The notes: generated by a model from the sequence alone, not told the origin. 64,000 bases of DNA from Camelus bactrianus (GCF_048773025.1 NC_133570.1:26386001-26450000), one strand, 5' to 3'; shown: positions 1-10,890, counted from the first letter of the stretch. Program-made: numbers and translations.

Positions 1-260
1 GGGTGCTGCAGACAAAAGACGGAACCTCCCCACACTCACAATCCCGGAACACGTCTGACTGTGTGGGAGAGGTTCGTGGCCGCCCTCCCCGCAGCTGCCT
101 GGTGTCTCAGGTGTTCCCTGGCAGGGGGAAGTCCGCTAATTACCTCCCCTGTCCATGGGGAGGCACTAGATGCTACCTGCGTTTCCAGCCCAACCCCCGC
201 CTTTCCCCGGCAGCCCGCACAGGGAGGGACTGGGGGAAGACACTCGAAGGGCTCCTAGGA
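1..260 (+). repeat. Left-edge monomer, cut by the window
   Basis: The first unit lacks only its first 6 nt because of the window boundary. It is marked by ACTCACAATCCC, GTGGCCGCC, CCCGCAGCTG and GTGTCTCAGG, a set also found in the unit starting near 22334. That shared set shows a block copied over about 22.3 kb. Confidence 0.93.
189..216 (-). other. G-quadruplex motif on the minus strand (recurrent)
   Basis: On the plus strand four C-tracts follow in order: CCC (189-191), CCCCC (194-198), CCCC (205-208) and CCC (214-216), with gaps of 2, 6 and 5 nt. The minus strand therefore fits the G3+ with loops of 1-7 rule. The pattern repeats in every unit that has CCCAACCCCCGCC followed by TTTCCCCGGCAGCCC. 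Units with GCACAACCCC, or with TTTCTCTGGCTGCCC, break one tract and lose the four-tract pattern. Folding in vivo is inference. Confidence 0.75.
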
Positions 261-526
261 GATCCCGGGTGCTGCAGACATAAGACGGAACCTCCCCACA
301 CTCAGAATCCCGGAACACGGCTGACTGTGCTGGAGATGTTCGGGGCCGCCCTCCATGCAGCTGCCTTGTGTCACAGGTGTTCACTGGCAGGTGGAAGTCC
401 GCTAATTACCTCCCCTGTCCATGGGGAGGCACTAGATGCTACCTGCGTTTCCAGCACAACCCCCTCCTTTCCCCGGCAGCCCGCACAGGCAGGGACTCTG
501 GGAAGACAATCGAAGGGCTCCTAGGA
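261..526 (+). repeat. First complete 266-bp monomer (reference phase)
   Basis: This unit is used to set the phase: monomer base 1 is the G of GATCCC just after the AvrII site CCTAGG. In order it holds SmaI (264-269), PstI (272-277), the GGGGCCGCC core (342-350), PvuII at the CAGCTG (358-363), a CAGGTG segment (374-379), the GCTAATTACC segment (401-410), a C-rich/G-rich hairpin with NcoI (409-429), ACTAGATGCTACC (431-443), a pyrimidine-rich TTTCCAG (448-454), a C-rich block (460-474), an AGGGACTCTGGG block (491-502) and CTCGAAGG-type sequence leading to the next AvrII. This copy has TAAGAC after PstI, AATCCCGG instead of the EcoRI-bearing AATTCCGG, and CTGGAGATG. The same variant set recurs near 3717 and 22600. 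Confidence 0.95.
409..429. other. Hairpin-forming inverted repeat (recurrent)
   Basis: Left arm CCTCCCC (409-415), loop TGTCCAT (416-422) and right arm GGGGAGG (423-429) form a perfect 7-bp, all but one G:C, stem with a 7-nt loop. The form recurs in most units. Units with CCCTTGTCC have one mismatch at the top of the stem (or a G:T pair if transcribed). Units with GGGGATGC or TTACCACCCC weaken the stem from the other side. Confidence 0.8.
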
Positions 527-543
527 GATCCCGGGTGCTGCAG
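518..543. other. Palindrome cluster at the monomer junction (recurrent)
   Basis: Three short perfect palindromes lie within 26 nt: CTCCTAGGAG (518-527), CCCGGG (530-535) and CTGCAG (538-543). In class B units CTCCTAGGTG breaks the first palindrome, while ACCCGGGT lengthens the second to 8 bp. Dense dyad symmetry in centromeric satellites lacking CENP-B boxes has been described in the literature; relevance here is inference. Confidence 0.7.
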
Positions 544-2029
544 ACAGAAGACGGAACCTCCCCACACTCAGAATTCCGGAACAAGGTTGACTGTGTGGGG
601 GAGGTTCGGGGCCGACCTCCACGCAGCTGCCTGGTGTCACAGGTGTTCCCTGGCAGGGGTAAGTCCGCTAATTACCTCCCTTGTCCATGGGGAGGCACAA
701 GATGCTACCTGCTTTTCCAGCCCAACCTCCGCCATTCCCCGGCAGCCCGCACAGGGAGGGACTGGGGGAAGACACTCGACGGGCTACTAGCTGAACCCGG
801 GTGCTGCAGACATAAGACGGAACCTCCCCACAATCAGAATTCCGGAACACGGATGACTGTGTGGGGTAGGTTCGGGGCCGACCTCCACGCAGCTGCCTTG
901 TGACACAGGTGTTCCCTGGCAGGTGGAAGTCCGCTAATTACCTCCCCTGTCCATGGGGAGGCACTAGATGCTACCTGCGTTTCCAGCACAACCCCCGCAT
1001 TTCCCAGGCAGCCCGCACAGGTACGGACTCTGGGAAGAAAATCCAAGGGCTCCTAGGAGATCCCGGGTGCTGCAGACAGAAGACGGAACCTCCCCACACT
1101 CAGAATTCCGGAACACGGTTGACTGTGTGGGGGAGGTTCGGGGCCGACCTCAACGCAGCTGCCTGGTGTCACAGGTGTTCCCTGGCAGGGAGAAGTCCGC
1201 TAATTACCTCCCCTGTCCATGGGGAGGCACTAGATGCTACCTACGTTTCCAGCACAACCCCCTCCTTTCCTCGGCAGCCCGCACTGAGACGGACTGGGGG
1301 AAGACACTCGAAGGGCTCCTAGGAGATCCCGGGTGCTGCAGACAGAAGACGGAACCTCCCCACACTCAGAATTCCGGAACACGGCTGACTGTGTGGGTGA
1401 GGTTTAAGGCCGCTCTCCACGCAGCTTCCTGGTGTCACAGGTGTTCCCTGGCAGGGGGAAGTCCGCTAATTACATCCCTTGTCCATGGGGAGGCACTAGA
1501 TGCTACCTGCTTTTCCAGCCCAACCCCCGCCTTTCCCCGGCAGCCCACACAGGGAGGGACTGGGGGAAGACACTCGAAGGGCTCCTAGGAGATCCCGAGT
1601 GCTGCAGACAAAAGACGGAACCTTCCCACACTCAGAATCCCGGAACACGGCTGACTGTGTTGGAGAGGTTCGGGGCCGCCCTCCACGCAGCTGCCTGGTG
1701 TCACAGGTGTTCCCTGGCAGGGGGAAGTCCGCTAATTACCTCCCTTGTCCATGGGGAGGCACAAGATGCTACCTGCTTTTCCAGGCCAACCTCCGCCATT
1801 CCCCGGCAGCCCGCACAGGGAGGGACTGGGGGAAGACACTCGAAGGGCTCCTAGGTGAACCCGGGTGCTGCAGACATAAAACGGAACCTCCCAACACTCA
1901 GAATTCCGGAACACGGATGACTGTGTGGGGGAGGTTCTGGGCCGCCCTCCACGCAGCTGCCTTGTGTCACAGGTGTTCCCTGGCAGGGGGAAGTCCGATA
2001 ATTACCTCCCCTGTCCATGGGGAGGTACT

Positions 2030-3450
2030 AGATGCTACCTGCGCTTGCAGCCCAACCCCCGCCTTTCCCCGGCAGCCCGCAATGGGAGGGACTCGGGGAA
2101 GACACTCGAAGGGCTCCTAGGAGATCCCGGGTGCTGCAGACAGAAGACGGAACCTCCCCACACTCAGAATTCGGGAACACGAATGACTGTGTGGGGGAGG
2201 TTCGGGGCCGCTCTCCACGCAGCTGCCTGGTGTCACAGGTGTTCCCTGGCAGGTGGAAGTCCGCTAATTACCTCCCCTGTCCATGGGGAGGCACTAGATG
2301 CTACCTGCGTTTCCAGCACAACCCCCTCCTTTCCCCGGCAGCCCGCACAGGGAGGTACTGGGGGAAGACACTCGAAGGGCTCCTAGGTGAACCCGGGTGC
2401 TGCAGACATAAGACTGAACCTCCCCACACTCAGAATTCCGGAACACGGATGACTGTGTGGGGGAGGATCGGGGCCGCCCTCCACGCAGCTGCCTTGTGTC
2501 ACAGGTGTTCCCTGGCAGGTGGAAGTCCGCTAATTACCTCCCCTGTCCATGGGGAGGCACTAGATGCTACCTGCGTTTCCAGCACAACCCCCTCCTTTCC
2601 CCGGCAGCCCTCAAAGGGAGGGACTCTGGGAAGACACTCGAAGGGCTCCTAGGAGATCCCGGGTGCTGCAGACAGAAGACGGAACCTCCCCACAATCAGA
2701 ATTCCAGAACACGGCTGACTGTGTGGGGGATTCGGGGACGCCCTCCACGCAGCTGCCTGGTGTCACAGGTGTTCCCTGGCAGGGAGAAGTCCGCTAATTA
2801 CCTCCCCTGTCCATGGGGAGGCACTAGATGCTACCTGCGTTTCCAGCCCAACCCCCTCCTTTCCTCGGCAGCCCGCACTGGGACGGACTGGGGGAAGACA
2901 CTCGAAGGGCTCCTAGGAGATCCCGGGTGCTGCAGACAAAAGACGGATCCTCCCCACAATCAGAATCCCGGAACACGTCTGACTGTGTGGGTGAGGTTTA
3001 GGGCCGCCCTCCACGCAGCTGCCTGGTGTCACAGGTGTTCCCTGGCAGGGGGAAGTCCGCTAATTACCTCCCTTGTCCATGGGGAGGCACTAGATGCTAC
3101 CTGCGTTTCCAGCCCAACCCCCGCCTTTCCCCGGCAGCCCGCACTTTGAGGGACTCGGGGAAGACACTCGAAGGGCTCCTAGGAGATCCCGGGTGCTGCA
3201 GACAGAAGACGGAACCTCCCCACACTCAGAATTCCGGAACACGGCTGACTGTGTGGGGGAGGTTCGGGGCCGCCCTCCACGCAGCTGCCTGGTGTCACAG
3301 GTATTATCTGGCAGGTGGAAGTTCGCTAATTACCTCCCCTGTCCATGGGGAGGCACTAGATGCTACCTGCGTTTCCAGCACAACCCCCTCCTTTCCCCGG
3401 CAGCCCTCAAAGGGAGGGACTCTGGGAAGACACTCGAACGGCTCCTAGGA
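2030..3450 (+). repeat. Higher-order block 1, copy 1
   Basis: About 5.3 monomers matching 17720-19142 at an offset of 15690-15692 (59 units). Shared rare marks: CAGCCCTCAAAGGG, GACGGATCCTCC, GCACTTTGAGGG or GCAATTTGAGGG, and GGTATTATCTGGC. Copy 1 also has a private 2-nt loss near 2728 (GGGGGATTCGGGG). Confidence 0.85.
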
Positions 3451-4519
3451 GATCCCGGGTGCTGCAGACAGAAGACGGAACCTCCCCACAATCAGAATTC
3501 CAGAACACGGCTGACTGTGTGGGGGAGGTTCGGGGCCGCCCTCCACGCAGCTGCCTGGTGTCACAGGTGTTCCCTGGCAGGGAGAAGTCCGCTAATTACC
3601 TCCCCTGTCCATGGGGAGGCACTAGATGCTACCTGCGTTTCCAGCCCAACCCCCGCCGTTCCCCGGCAGCCCGCACAGGGAGGGACTGGGGGAAGACACT
3701 CGAAGGGCTCCTAGGAGATCCCGGGTGCTGCAGACATAAGACGGAACCTCCCCACACTCAGAATCCCGGAACACGGCTGACTGTGCTGGAGATGTTCGGG
3801 GCCGCCCTCCATGCAGCTGCCTTGTGTCACAGGTGTTAACTGGCAGGTGGAAGTCCGCTAATTACCTCCCCTGTCCATGGGGAGGCACTAGATGCTACCT
3901 GCGTTTCCAGCAAAACCCCCTCCTTTCCCCGGCAGCCCGCACAGGGAGGGACTCTGGGAAGACAATCGAAGGGCTCCTAGGAGATCCCGGGTGCTGCAGA
4001 CAGAAGACGGAACCTCCCCACACTCAGAATTCCGGAACAAGGTTGACTGTGTGGGGGAGGTTCGGGGCCGACCTCCACGCAGCTGCCTGGTGTCACAGGT
4101 GTTCCCTGGCAGGGGGAAGTCCGCTAATTTCCTCCCCTGTCCATGGGGATGCACTAGATGCTACCTGCGTTTCCAGCCCAACCCCCGCCTTTCTCTGGCT
4201 GCCCGCACTGGGAGGGACTCGGGGAAGACTCTCGAAGGGTTCCTAGGAGATCCCGGGTGCTGCAGACAAAAGACGGAACCTCCCCACACTCAGAATTCCG
4301 GAACACTGGTGACTGTGTGGGTGAAATTTAGGGCCGCCCTCCACGCAGCTTCCTGGTGTCACAGGTGTTCCCTGGCAGGGGGAAGTCCGCTAATTACCTC
4401 CCCTGTCCATGGGGAGGCACTAGATGCTACCTGCGTTTCCAGCCCAACCCCCGCCTTTCCCCGGCAGCCCGCACTGGGAGGGACTCGGGGAAGACACTCG
4501 AAGGGCTCCTAGGAGATCC

Positions 4520-5530
4520 CGGGTGCTGCAGACAGAAGACGGAACCTCCCCACACTCAGAATTCCGGAACACGGATGACTGTGTGGGGGAGGTTCGGGGC
4601 CGCCCTCCACGAAGCTGCCTGGTGTCACAGGTGTTCCCTGGCAGGGAGAAGTCCGCTAATTACCTCCCCTGTCCATGGGGAGGCACTAGATTCTACCTGC
4701 GTTTCCAGACCATCCCCCTCCATTCCTCGGCAGCCCGCACTGGGACGGACTGGGGGAAGACACTCGAAGGGCTCCTAGGAGATCCCGGGTGCTGCAGACA
4801 GAAGACGGAACCTCCCCACACTCAGAATTCCGGAACACGTGTGACTGTGTGGGTGAGGTTTAGGGCCGCACTCCACGCAGCTTCCTGGTGTCACAGGTGT
4901 TCCCTGGCAGGGGGAAGTCCGCTAATTACCTCCCTTGTCCATGGGGAGGCACTAGATGCTACCAGCGTTTCCAGCCCAACCCCCGCCTTTGTCTGGCTGC
5001 CCGCACTGGGAGGGCCTCGGGGAAGACTCTCGAAGGGCTCCTAGGAGATCCCGGGTCCTGCAGACAACAGACACAACCTCCCCACACTCAGAATCCCGGA
5101 ACACGTCTGACTGTGTGGGAGAGGTTCGGGGCCGCCCTCCACGCAGCTGCCTGGTGTCACAGGTGTTCCCTGGCAGGGGGAAGTCCGCTAATTACCTCCC
5201 CTGTCCATGGGGAGGCACTAGATGCTACCTGCGTTTCCAGCCCAACCCCCGCCTTACCCAGGCAGCCCGCACAGGGAGGGACTGGGGGAAGACACTCGAA
5301 GGGCTCCTAGGAGATCCCGGGTGCTGCAGACATAAGACGGAACCTCCCCACACTCAGAATTCCGGAACACGGCTGACTGTGTGGGTGAGGTTTAGGGCCG
5401 CACTCCACGCAGCTTCCTGGTGTCACAGGTGTTCCCTCGCAGGGGGAAGTCCGCTAATTACCTCCCTTGTCCATGGGGAGGCACTAGATGCTACCTGCTT
5501 TTCCAGCCCAACCCCCGCCTTTCCCCGGCA
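4520..5530 (+). repeat. Higher-order block 6, copy 1
   Basis: Matches 23403-24413 at an offset of 18883 (71 units minus 3). Shared marks: CCACGAAGCTGCC, CCCATCCCC or CCATCCCC, CTACCAGCGTTTCC, CTTTGTCTGGC, GGGTCCTGCAGACAACAG, CTTACCCAGGC and CCCTCGCAGG. Confidence 0.85.
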
Positions 5531-5949
5531 GCCCGCACAGTGAGGGACTGGGGGAAGACACTCGAAGGGCTCCTAGGTGAACCCGGGTGCTGCAGACATA
5601 AGACGGTACCTCCCCACACTCAGAATTCCGGAACACGGATGACTGTGTGGGGGAGGTTCGGGGCCGACCTCCACGCAGCTGCCTTGTGTCACAGGTGTTC
5701 CCTGGCAGGTGGAAATCCGCTAAATACCTCCCCTGTCCATGGGGAGGCACTAGATGCTACCTGCGTTTCCAGCACAACCACCGCCTTTCCCCGGCAGCCC
5801 GCACAGGGAGGGACTCTGGGAAGACAATCCAAGGGCTCCTAGGAGATCCCGGGTACTGCAGACATAAGACGGAACCTCCCCACACTCAGAATTCCAGAAC
5901 ACGGCTGACTGTGTGGGTGAGGTTTAGGGCCGCACTCCACGCAGCTTCC

Positions 5950-6780
5950 TGGTGACACAGGTGTTCCCTGGCAGGGGGAAGTCCGCTAATTACCTCCCTT
6001 GTCCATGGGGAGGCACTAGATGCTACCTGCTTTTCCAGCCCAACCCCCGCCTTTCCCCGGCAGCCCGCAAAGGGAGTGACTGGGGGAAGACACTCGAAGG
6101 GCTCCTAGGAGATCCCGGGTGCTGCAGACAAAAGACGGAACCTTCCCACACTCAGAATCCCGGAAAACGGCTGACTGTGTTGGAGAGGTTCGGGGCCGCC
6201 CTCAACACAGCTGCCTGGTGTCACAGGTGTTCCCTGGCAGGGGGAAGTCCGCTAATTACCTCCCTTGTCCATGGGGAGGCACAAGATGCTACCTGCTTTT
6301 CCAGCCCAACCTCCGCCAATCCCCTGCAGCCCGCACAGGGAGGGACTGGGGGAAGACATTCGAAGGGCTCCTAGGTGAACCCGGGTGCTGCAGACATAAG
6401 ACGGAACCTCCCCACACTCAGAATTCCGGAACACGGATGACTGTGTGGGGAAGGTTCGGGGCCGCCCTCCACGCAGCTGCCTTGTGTCACAGGTGTTCCC
6501 TGGCAGGTGGAAGTCCGCTAATTACCTCCCCTGTCCATGGGGAGGCACTAGATGCTACCTGCGTTTCCAGCACAACCCCCGCCTTTCCCCCGCAGCCCGC
6601 ACAGGGAGGGACTCTGGGAAGACACTCGAAGGGCTCCTAGGAGATCCCGGGTGCTGCAGACAGAAGACGGAACCTCCCCACACTCAGAATTCTTGAACAC
6701 GGTTGACTGTGTGGGGGAGGTTCGTGGCCGACCTCCACGCAGCTCCCTGGTGTCACAGGTGTTCCCTGGGAGGGGGAAGT
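5950..6780 (+). repeat. Higher-order block 2, copy 1
   Basis: Three monomers matching 13397-14227 at an offset of 7447 (28 units minus 1). Shared marks: CTGGTGACACAGG, GCAAAGGGAGTGAC, CCGGAAAACGG, CGCCAATCCCCTGC and GGGGAAGGTTCGG. Confidence 0.83.
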
Positions 6781-6908
6781 CCGCTAATTACCTCCCCTGT
6801 CCATGGGGAGGCACTAGATGCTACCTGCGTTTCCAGCACCACCCCCTCCTTTCCTCGGCAGCCCGCACTGGGACGGACTGGGGGAAGACACTCGAAGGGC
6901 TCCTAGGA

Positions 6909-7174
6909 GATCCCGGGTGCTGCAGACAGAAGAGGGAACCTCCCCACACTCAGAATTCCGGAACACGGGTGACTGTGTGGGTGAGGTTTAGGGCCGCACT
7001 CCACGCAGCTTCCTGGTGTCAGAGGTGTTCCCTGGCAGGGGGAAGTCCGCTAATTACCTCCCTTGTCCATGGGGAGGCACTAGATGCAACCTGCTTTTCC
7101 AGTCCAACCCCCGCTTTTCCCCGGCAGCCCGCACAGGGAGGGACTGGGGGAAGACACTCGAAGGGCTCCTAGGA
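6909..7174 (+). repeat. Monomer class C exemplar (GGTTTAGGGCC, CAGCTTCC)
   Basis: Class C is defined by GGGTGAGGTTTAGGG, GCCGCACTCC, CAGCTTCCTGG (PvuII lost), usually CCCTTGTCC, and TGCTTTTCCAG. It is found throughout, for example near 4250, 5320, 8510, 13290, 37210 and 51310. The TTTAGGG word is a single telomere-like coincidence inside each unit, not a telomeric tract. Confidence 0.85.
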
Positions 7175-7440
7175 GATCCCGGCTGCTGCAGACAAAAGAC
7201 GGAACCTTCCCACACTCAGAATCCCGGAACACGGCTGACTGTGTTGGAGAGGTTCGGGGCCGCCCTCCACGCAGCTGCCTGGTGTCACAGGTGTTCCCTG
7301 GCAGGGGGAAGTCCTCTAATTACCTCCCTTGTCCATGGGGAGGCACAAGATGCTACCTGCTTTTCCAGCCCAACCTCCGCCATTCCCCGGCAGCCCGCAC
7401 AGGGAGGGACTGGGGGAAGACACTCGAAGGGCTCCTAGGT
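7175..7440 (+). repeat. Monomer class D exemplar (AAAAGAC, AATCCCGG, GTTGGAGAGG)
   Basis: Class D has GACAAAAGACGG, AATCCCGG (EcoRI lost), GTGTTGGAGAGG, CCCTTGTCC, GGCACAAGATG and CCCAACCTCCGCCATTCC, and ends CCTAGGT so that the next unit begins GAACCC. Related units occur near 1590, 6110, 13557, 16749, 34561 and 42010. This copy and the one at 16749 also share a GTCCTCTAATT change. Confidence 0.83.
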
Positions 7441-7706
7441 GAACCCGGGTGCTGCAGACATAAGACGGAACCTCCCCACACTGAGAATTCCGGAACACGG
7501 ATGACTGTGTGGGGGAGGTTCGGGGCCGCCCTCCACGCAGCTGCCTTGTGTCACAGGTGTTCCCTGGCAGGTGGAAGTCCGCTAATTTCCTCCCCTGTCC
7601 ATGGGGAGGCACTAGATGCTACCTGCGTTTCCAGCACAACCCCCGCCTTTCCCCGGCAGCCCGCACAGGGAGGGACTCTGGGAAGACAATCCAAGGGCTC
7701 CTAGGA
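7441..7706 (+). repeat. Monomer class B exemplar (GTGAACCCGGG, TAAGAC, CCTTG)
   Basis: Class B starts GAACCCGGG after CCTAGGT, which removes the 10-bp palindrome present in class A. It then carries CATAAGACGG, GGATGACTG (or GGCTGACTG), CAGCTGCCTTG, GGCAGGTGG, CCCCTGTCC, GCACAACCCC and GGACTCTGGG. The linked changes span nearly the whole unit, so this is a real lineage. It often follows class D, whose own end carries the CCTAGGT. Confidence 0.83.
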
Positions 7707-7879
7707 GATCCCGGGTGCTGCAGACAGAAGACGGAACCTCCCCACACTCAGAATTCCGGAACACGGTTGACTGTGTGGGGGAGGTTCGGGGCCGACCTCA
7801 ACGCAGCTGCCTGGTGTCACAGGTGTTCCCTGGTAGGGAGAAGTCCGCTAATTACCTCCCCTGTCCATGGGGAGGCACT

Positions 7880-8770
7880 AGATGCTACCTGCGTTTCCAG
7901 CACAAACCCCTCCTTTCCCCAGCAGCCCGCACAGGGAGGGAATCTGGGAAGACACTCGAAAGGCTCCTAGGAGATCCCGGGTGCTGCAGACAGAAGACGG
8001 AATCTCCCCACACTCAGAATTCCGAAACACTGCTGACTGTGTGGGGGAGGTTCGGGGCCGCCCTCCACGCAGCTGCCTGGTGTCACAGGTGTTCCCTGGC
8101 AGTGGGAAGTCCGCTAATTACCTTCCCTGTCCATGGGGAGGCACTAGATGCTACCTGCGTTTCCAGACCAACCCCCGCATTTCCCCTGCTGCCCGCACTG
8201 GGAGGGACTCGGGGAAGACACTCGAATGGCTCCTAGGAGATCCCGGGTGCTGCAGACAGAAGACGGAACCTCCCCACACTCAGAATTCCGGAACACGGCT
8301 GACTGTGTGGGGGAGGTTCGGTGCCGCCCTCCACGCAGCTGCCTGGTGTCACAGGTGTTCCCTGGCAGGTAGAAGTCCGCTAATTACCTTTCCTGTCCAT
8401 GGGGAGGCACTAGATGCTACCTGCGTTTCCAGTCCAACCCCCTCCTTTCCTCGGCAGCCCGCACTGGGACGGACTGGGGGAAGACACTCGAAGGGCTCCT
8501 AGGAGATCCCGGGTGCTGCAGACCGAAGACGGAACCTCCCCACACTCAGAATTCCGGAACACGGGTGACTGTGTGGGTGAGGTTTAGGGCCGCACTCCAC
8601 GCAGCTTCCTGGTGTCACAGGTGTTCCCTGGCAGGGGGAAGTCCGCTAATTACCTCCCTTGTCCATGGGGAGGCACTAGATGCTACCTGCTTTTCCAGCC
8701 CAACCCCCGCATTTCCCCGGCTGCCCGCACAGGGAGGGACTGGGGGAAGACACTCGAAGGGCTCCTAGGA
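7880..8770 (+). repeat. Higher-order block 5, copy 1
   Basis: Matches 20379-21269 at an offset of 12499 (47 units minus 3). Shared marks: CTCGAAAGGCTCC, GACGGAATCTCC, AACACTGCTGACTG, GGCAGTGGGAAG, TTACCTTCCC, CCCGCATTTCCCC, CTCGAATGGCTCC, TTCGGTGCCGCC and GGCAGGTAGAAG. Confidence 0.85.
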
Positions 8771-9349
8771 GATCCCGGGTGCTGCAGACATAAGACGGAA
8801 CCTCCCCACACTCAGAATCCCGGAACACGGCTGACTGTGTTGGAGATGTTCGGGGCCGCCCTCCACGCAGCTGCCTGGTGTCACAGGTGTTCCCTGGCAG
8901 GGGGAAGTCCGCTAATTACCTCCCCTGTCCATGGGGAGGCACTAGATGCTACGTGCGTTTCCAGCCCAACCCCCGCCTTACCCAGGCAGCCCGCACAGGG
9001 AGGGACTGGGGGAAGACACTCGAAGGGCTACTAGGAGATCCCGGGTGCTGCAGACATAAGAAGGAACCTCCCCACACTCAGAATTCCGGAACACGGCTGA
9101 CTGTTTGGGTGAGGTTTAGGGCCGCACTCCACGCAGCTTCCTGGTGTCACAGGTGTTCCCTCGCAGGGGGAAGTCCGCTAAATACCTCCCTTGTCCATTG
9201 GGAGGCACTAGATGCTACCTGCTTTTCCAGCCCAACCCCCGCCTTTCCCCGGCAGCCCGCACAGGGAGGGACTGGGGGAAGACACTCGAAGGGCTCCTAG
9301 GTGAACTCGGGTGCTGCAGATATAAGACGGAACCTCCCAACACTCAGAA

Positions 9350-10890
9350 TTCCGGAACACGGCTGACTGTGTGGGGGAGGTTCGGGGCCGCCCTCCACGC
9401 AGCTGCCTTGTGTCACAGGTGTTCCCTGGCAGGTGGTAGTCCGCTAATTACCTCCCCTGTCCATGGGGAGGCACTAGATGCTACCTGCGTTTCCAGCACA
9501 ACCCCCTCCTTTCCCCGGCAGCCCGCACAGGGAGGGACTCTGGGAAAACACTCGAAGGGCTCCTAGGAGATCCCGGGTGCTACAGACTGAAGACGGAACG
9601 TCCCCACACGCAGAATTCCGGAACACGGCTGACTGTGTGGGGGAGGTTCGGGGCCGCCCTCCACGCAGCTGCCTGGTGTCACAGGTGTTCCCTGGCAGGG
9701 GGAAGTCCGCTAATTACCTCCCTTGACCATGGGGAGGCACAAGATGCTACCTGCTTTTCCAGCCCAACTTCCACCGTTCCCCGGCAGCCCGCACAGGGAG
9801 GGACTGGGGGAAGACACTCGAAGGGCTCCTAGGAGATCCCGGGTGCTGCAGACAGAAGACGGAACCTCCCCACACTCAGAATACCGGAACACGGTTGACT
9901 GTGTGGGGGAGGTTCGGGGCCGACCTCCACGCAGCTGCCTGGTGTCACAGGTGTTCCCTGGCAGGGGGAAGTCCGCTAATTTCCTCCCCTGTCCATGGGG
10001 ATGCACTAGATGCTACCTGCGTTTCCAGCCCAACCCCCGCCTTTCTCTGGCTGCCCGCACTGGTAGGGACTCGGGGAAGACTCTCGAAGGGCTCCTAGGT
10101 GAACCCGGGTGCTGCAGACATAAGACGGAAACTCCCCACACTCAGAATTCCGGAACACGGCTGACTGTGTGGGGGAGGTTCGGGGCCGCCCTCCACGCAG
10201 CTGCCTTGTGTCACAGGTGTTCCCTGGCAGGTGGAAGTCCGCTAATTACCTCCCCTGTCCATGGGGAGGCACTAGATGCTACCTGCGTTTCCAGCACAAC
10301 CCCCTCCTTTCCCCGGCAGCCCGCACAGGGAGGGACACTGGGAAAACAATCGAAGGGCTCCTAGGAGATCCCGGGTGCTACAGACAGAAGACGGAACCTC
10401 CCCACACTCAGAATTCCGGAACACGGCTGACTGTGTGGGGGAGGTTCGGGGCCGCCCTCCACGCAGCTGCCTGGTGTCACAGGTGTTCCCTGGCAGGGGG
10501 AAGTCCGCTAATTACCTCCCTTGTCCATGGGGAGGCACAAGATGCTACCCGCTTTTCCAGCCCAACTTCCACCGTTCCCCGGTAGCCCGCACAGGGAGGG
10601 ACTGGGGGAAGACACTCGAAGGGCTCCTAGGAGATCCCGGTTGCTGCAGACAGAAGACGGAACCTCCCCACACTCAGAATACCGGAACACGGTTGACTGT
10701 GTGGGGGAGGTTCGGGGCCGACCTCCACGCAGCTGCCTGGTGTCACAGGTGTTCCCTGGCAGGGGGAAGTCCGCTAATTTCCTCCCCTGTCCATGGGGAT
10801 GCACTAGATGCTACCTGCGTTTCCAGCCCAACCCCCGCATTTCTCTGGCTGCCCCCACTGGTAGGGACTCGGGGAAGTCTCTCGAAGGGC
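9350..10890 (+). repeat. Higher-order block 7, copy 1
   Basis: Almost six monomers matching 24509-26049 at an offset of 15159 (57 units minus 3). Marks: GGGTGCTACAGAC, GGAAAACACTCG, CCCTTGACCATGG, CCCAACTTCCACCG, AGAATACCGG, GCTAATTTCC, GGGGATGCAC and CTTTCTCTGGC. Within it the CCCAACTTCCACCG unit occurs twice, 798 nt (3 monomers) apart. Confidence 0.86.

Larger units (their letters stand above)
300..1000 (+). repeat. Block copied at 13 monomers (to about 3756-4456)
   Basis: CTGTGCTGGAGATG, CCATGCAGCTGCCTTG and GACAATCGAAGG followed by AACAAGGTTGACTG recur in the same order about 3456 nt downstream (13 x 266 minus 2, the loss near 2728). The match fades after about two and a half monomers, so the far limits are approximate. 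Confidence 0.7.
7175..7900 (+). repeat. Higher-order block 3, copy 1
   Basis: About 2.7 monomers matching 16749-17474 at an offset of 9574 (36 units minus 2). Shared marks: GTCCTCTAATTACC, GCTAATTTCCTCC, GACAATCCAAGGG and GACCTCAACGCAGC. Confidence 0.83.

Noticed and set aside
659-664. Strong 5' splice-like GTAAGT in three units (659-664, 11296-11301, 15019-15024), with TTTTCCAG or TTTCCAG acceptor-like words downstream
   Set aside because: The donor arises from one substitution in GGGGGAAGT, the donor-acceptor distance is only about 60 nt, and there is no sign of exons or conserved coding sequence. Could matter only if the satellite is transcribed.
6975-7000. Telomere-like TTTAGGG in class C units
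   Set aside because: Only one copy per 266-bp unit, inside GGTTTAGGGCC. No tandem telomeric tract exists anywhere in the window.
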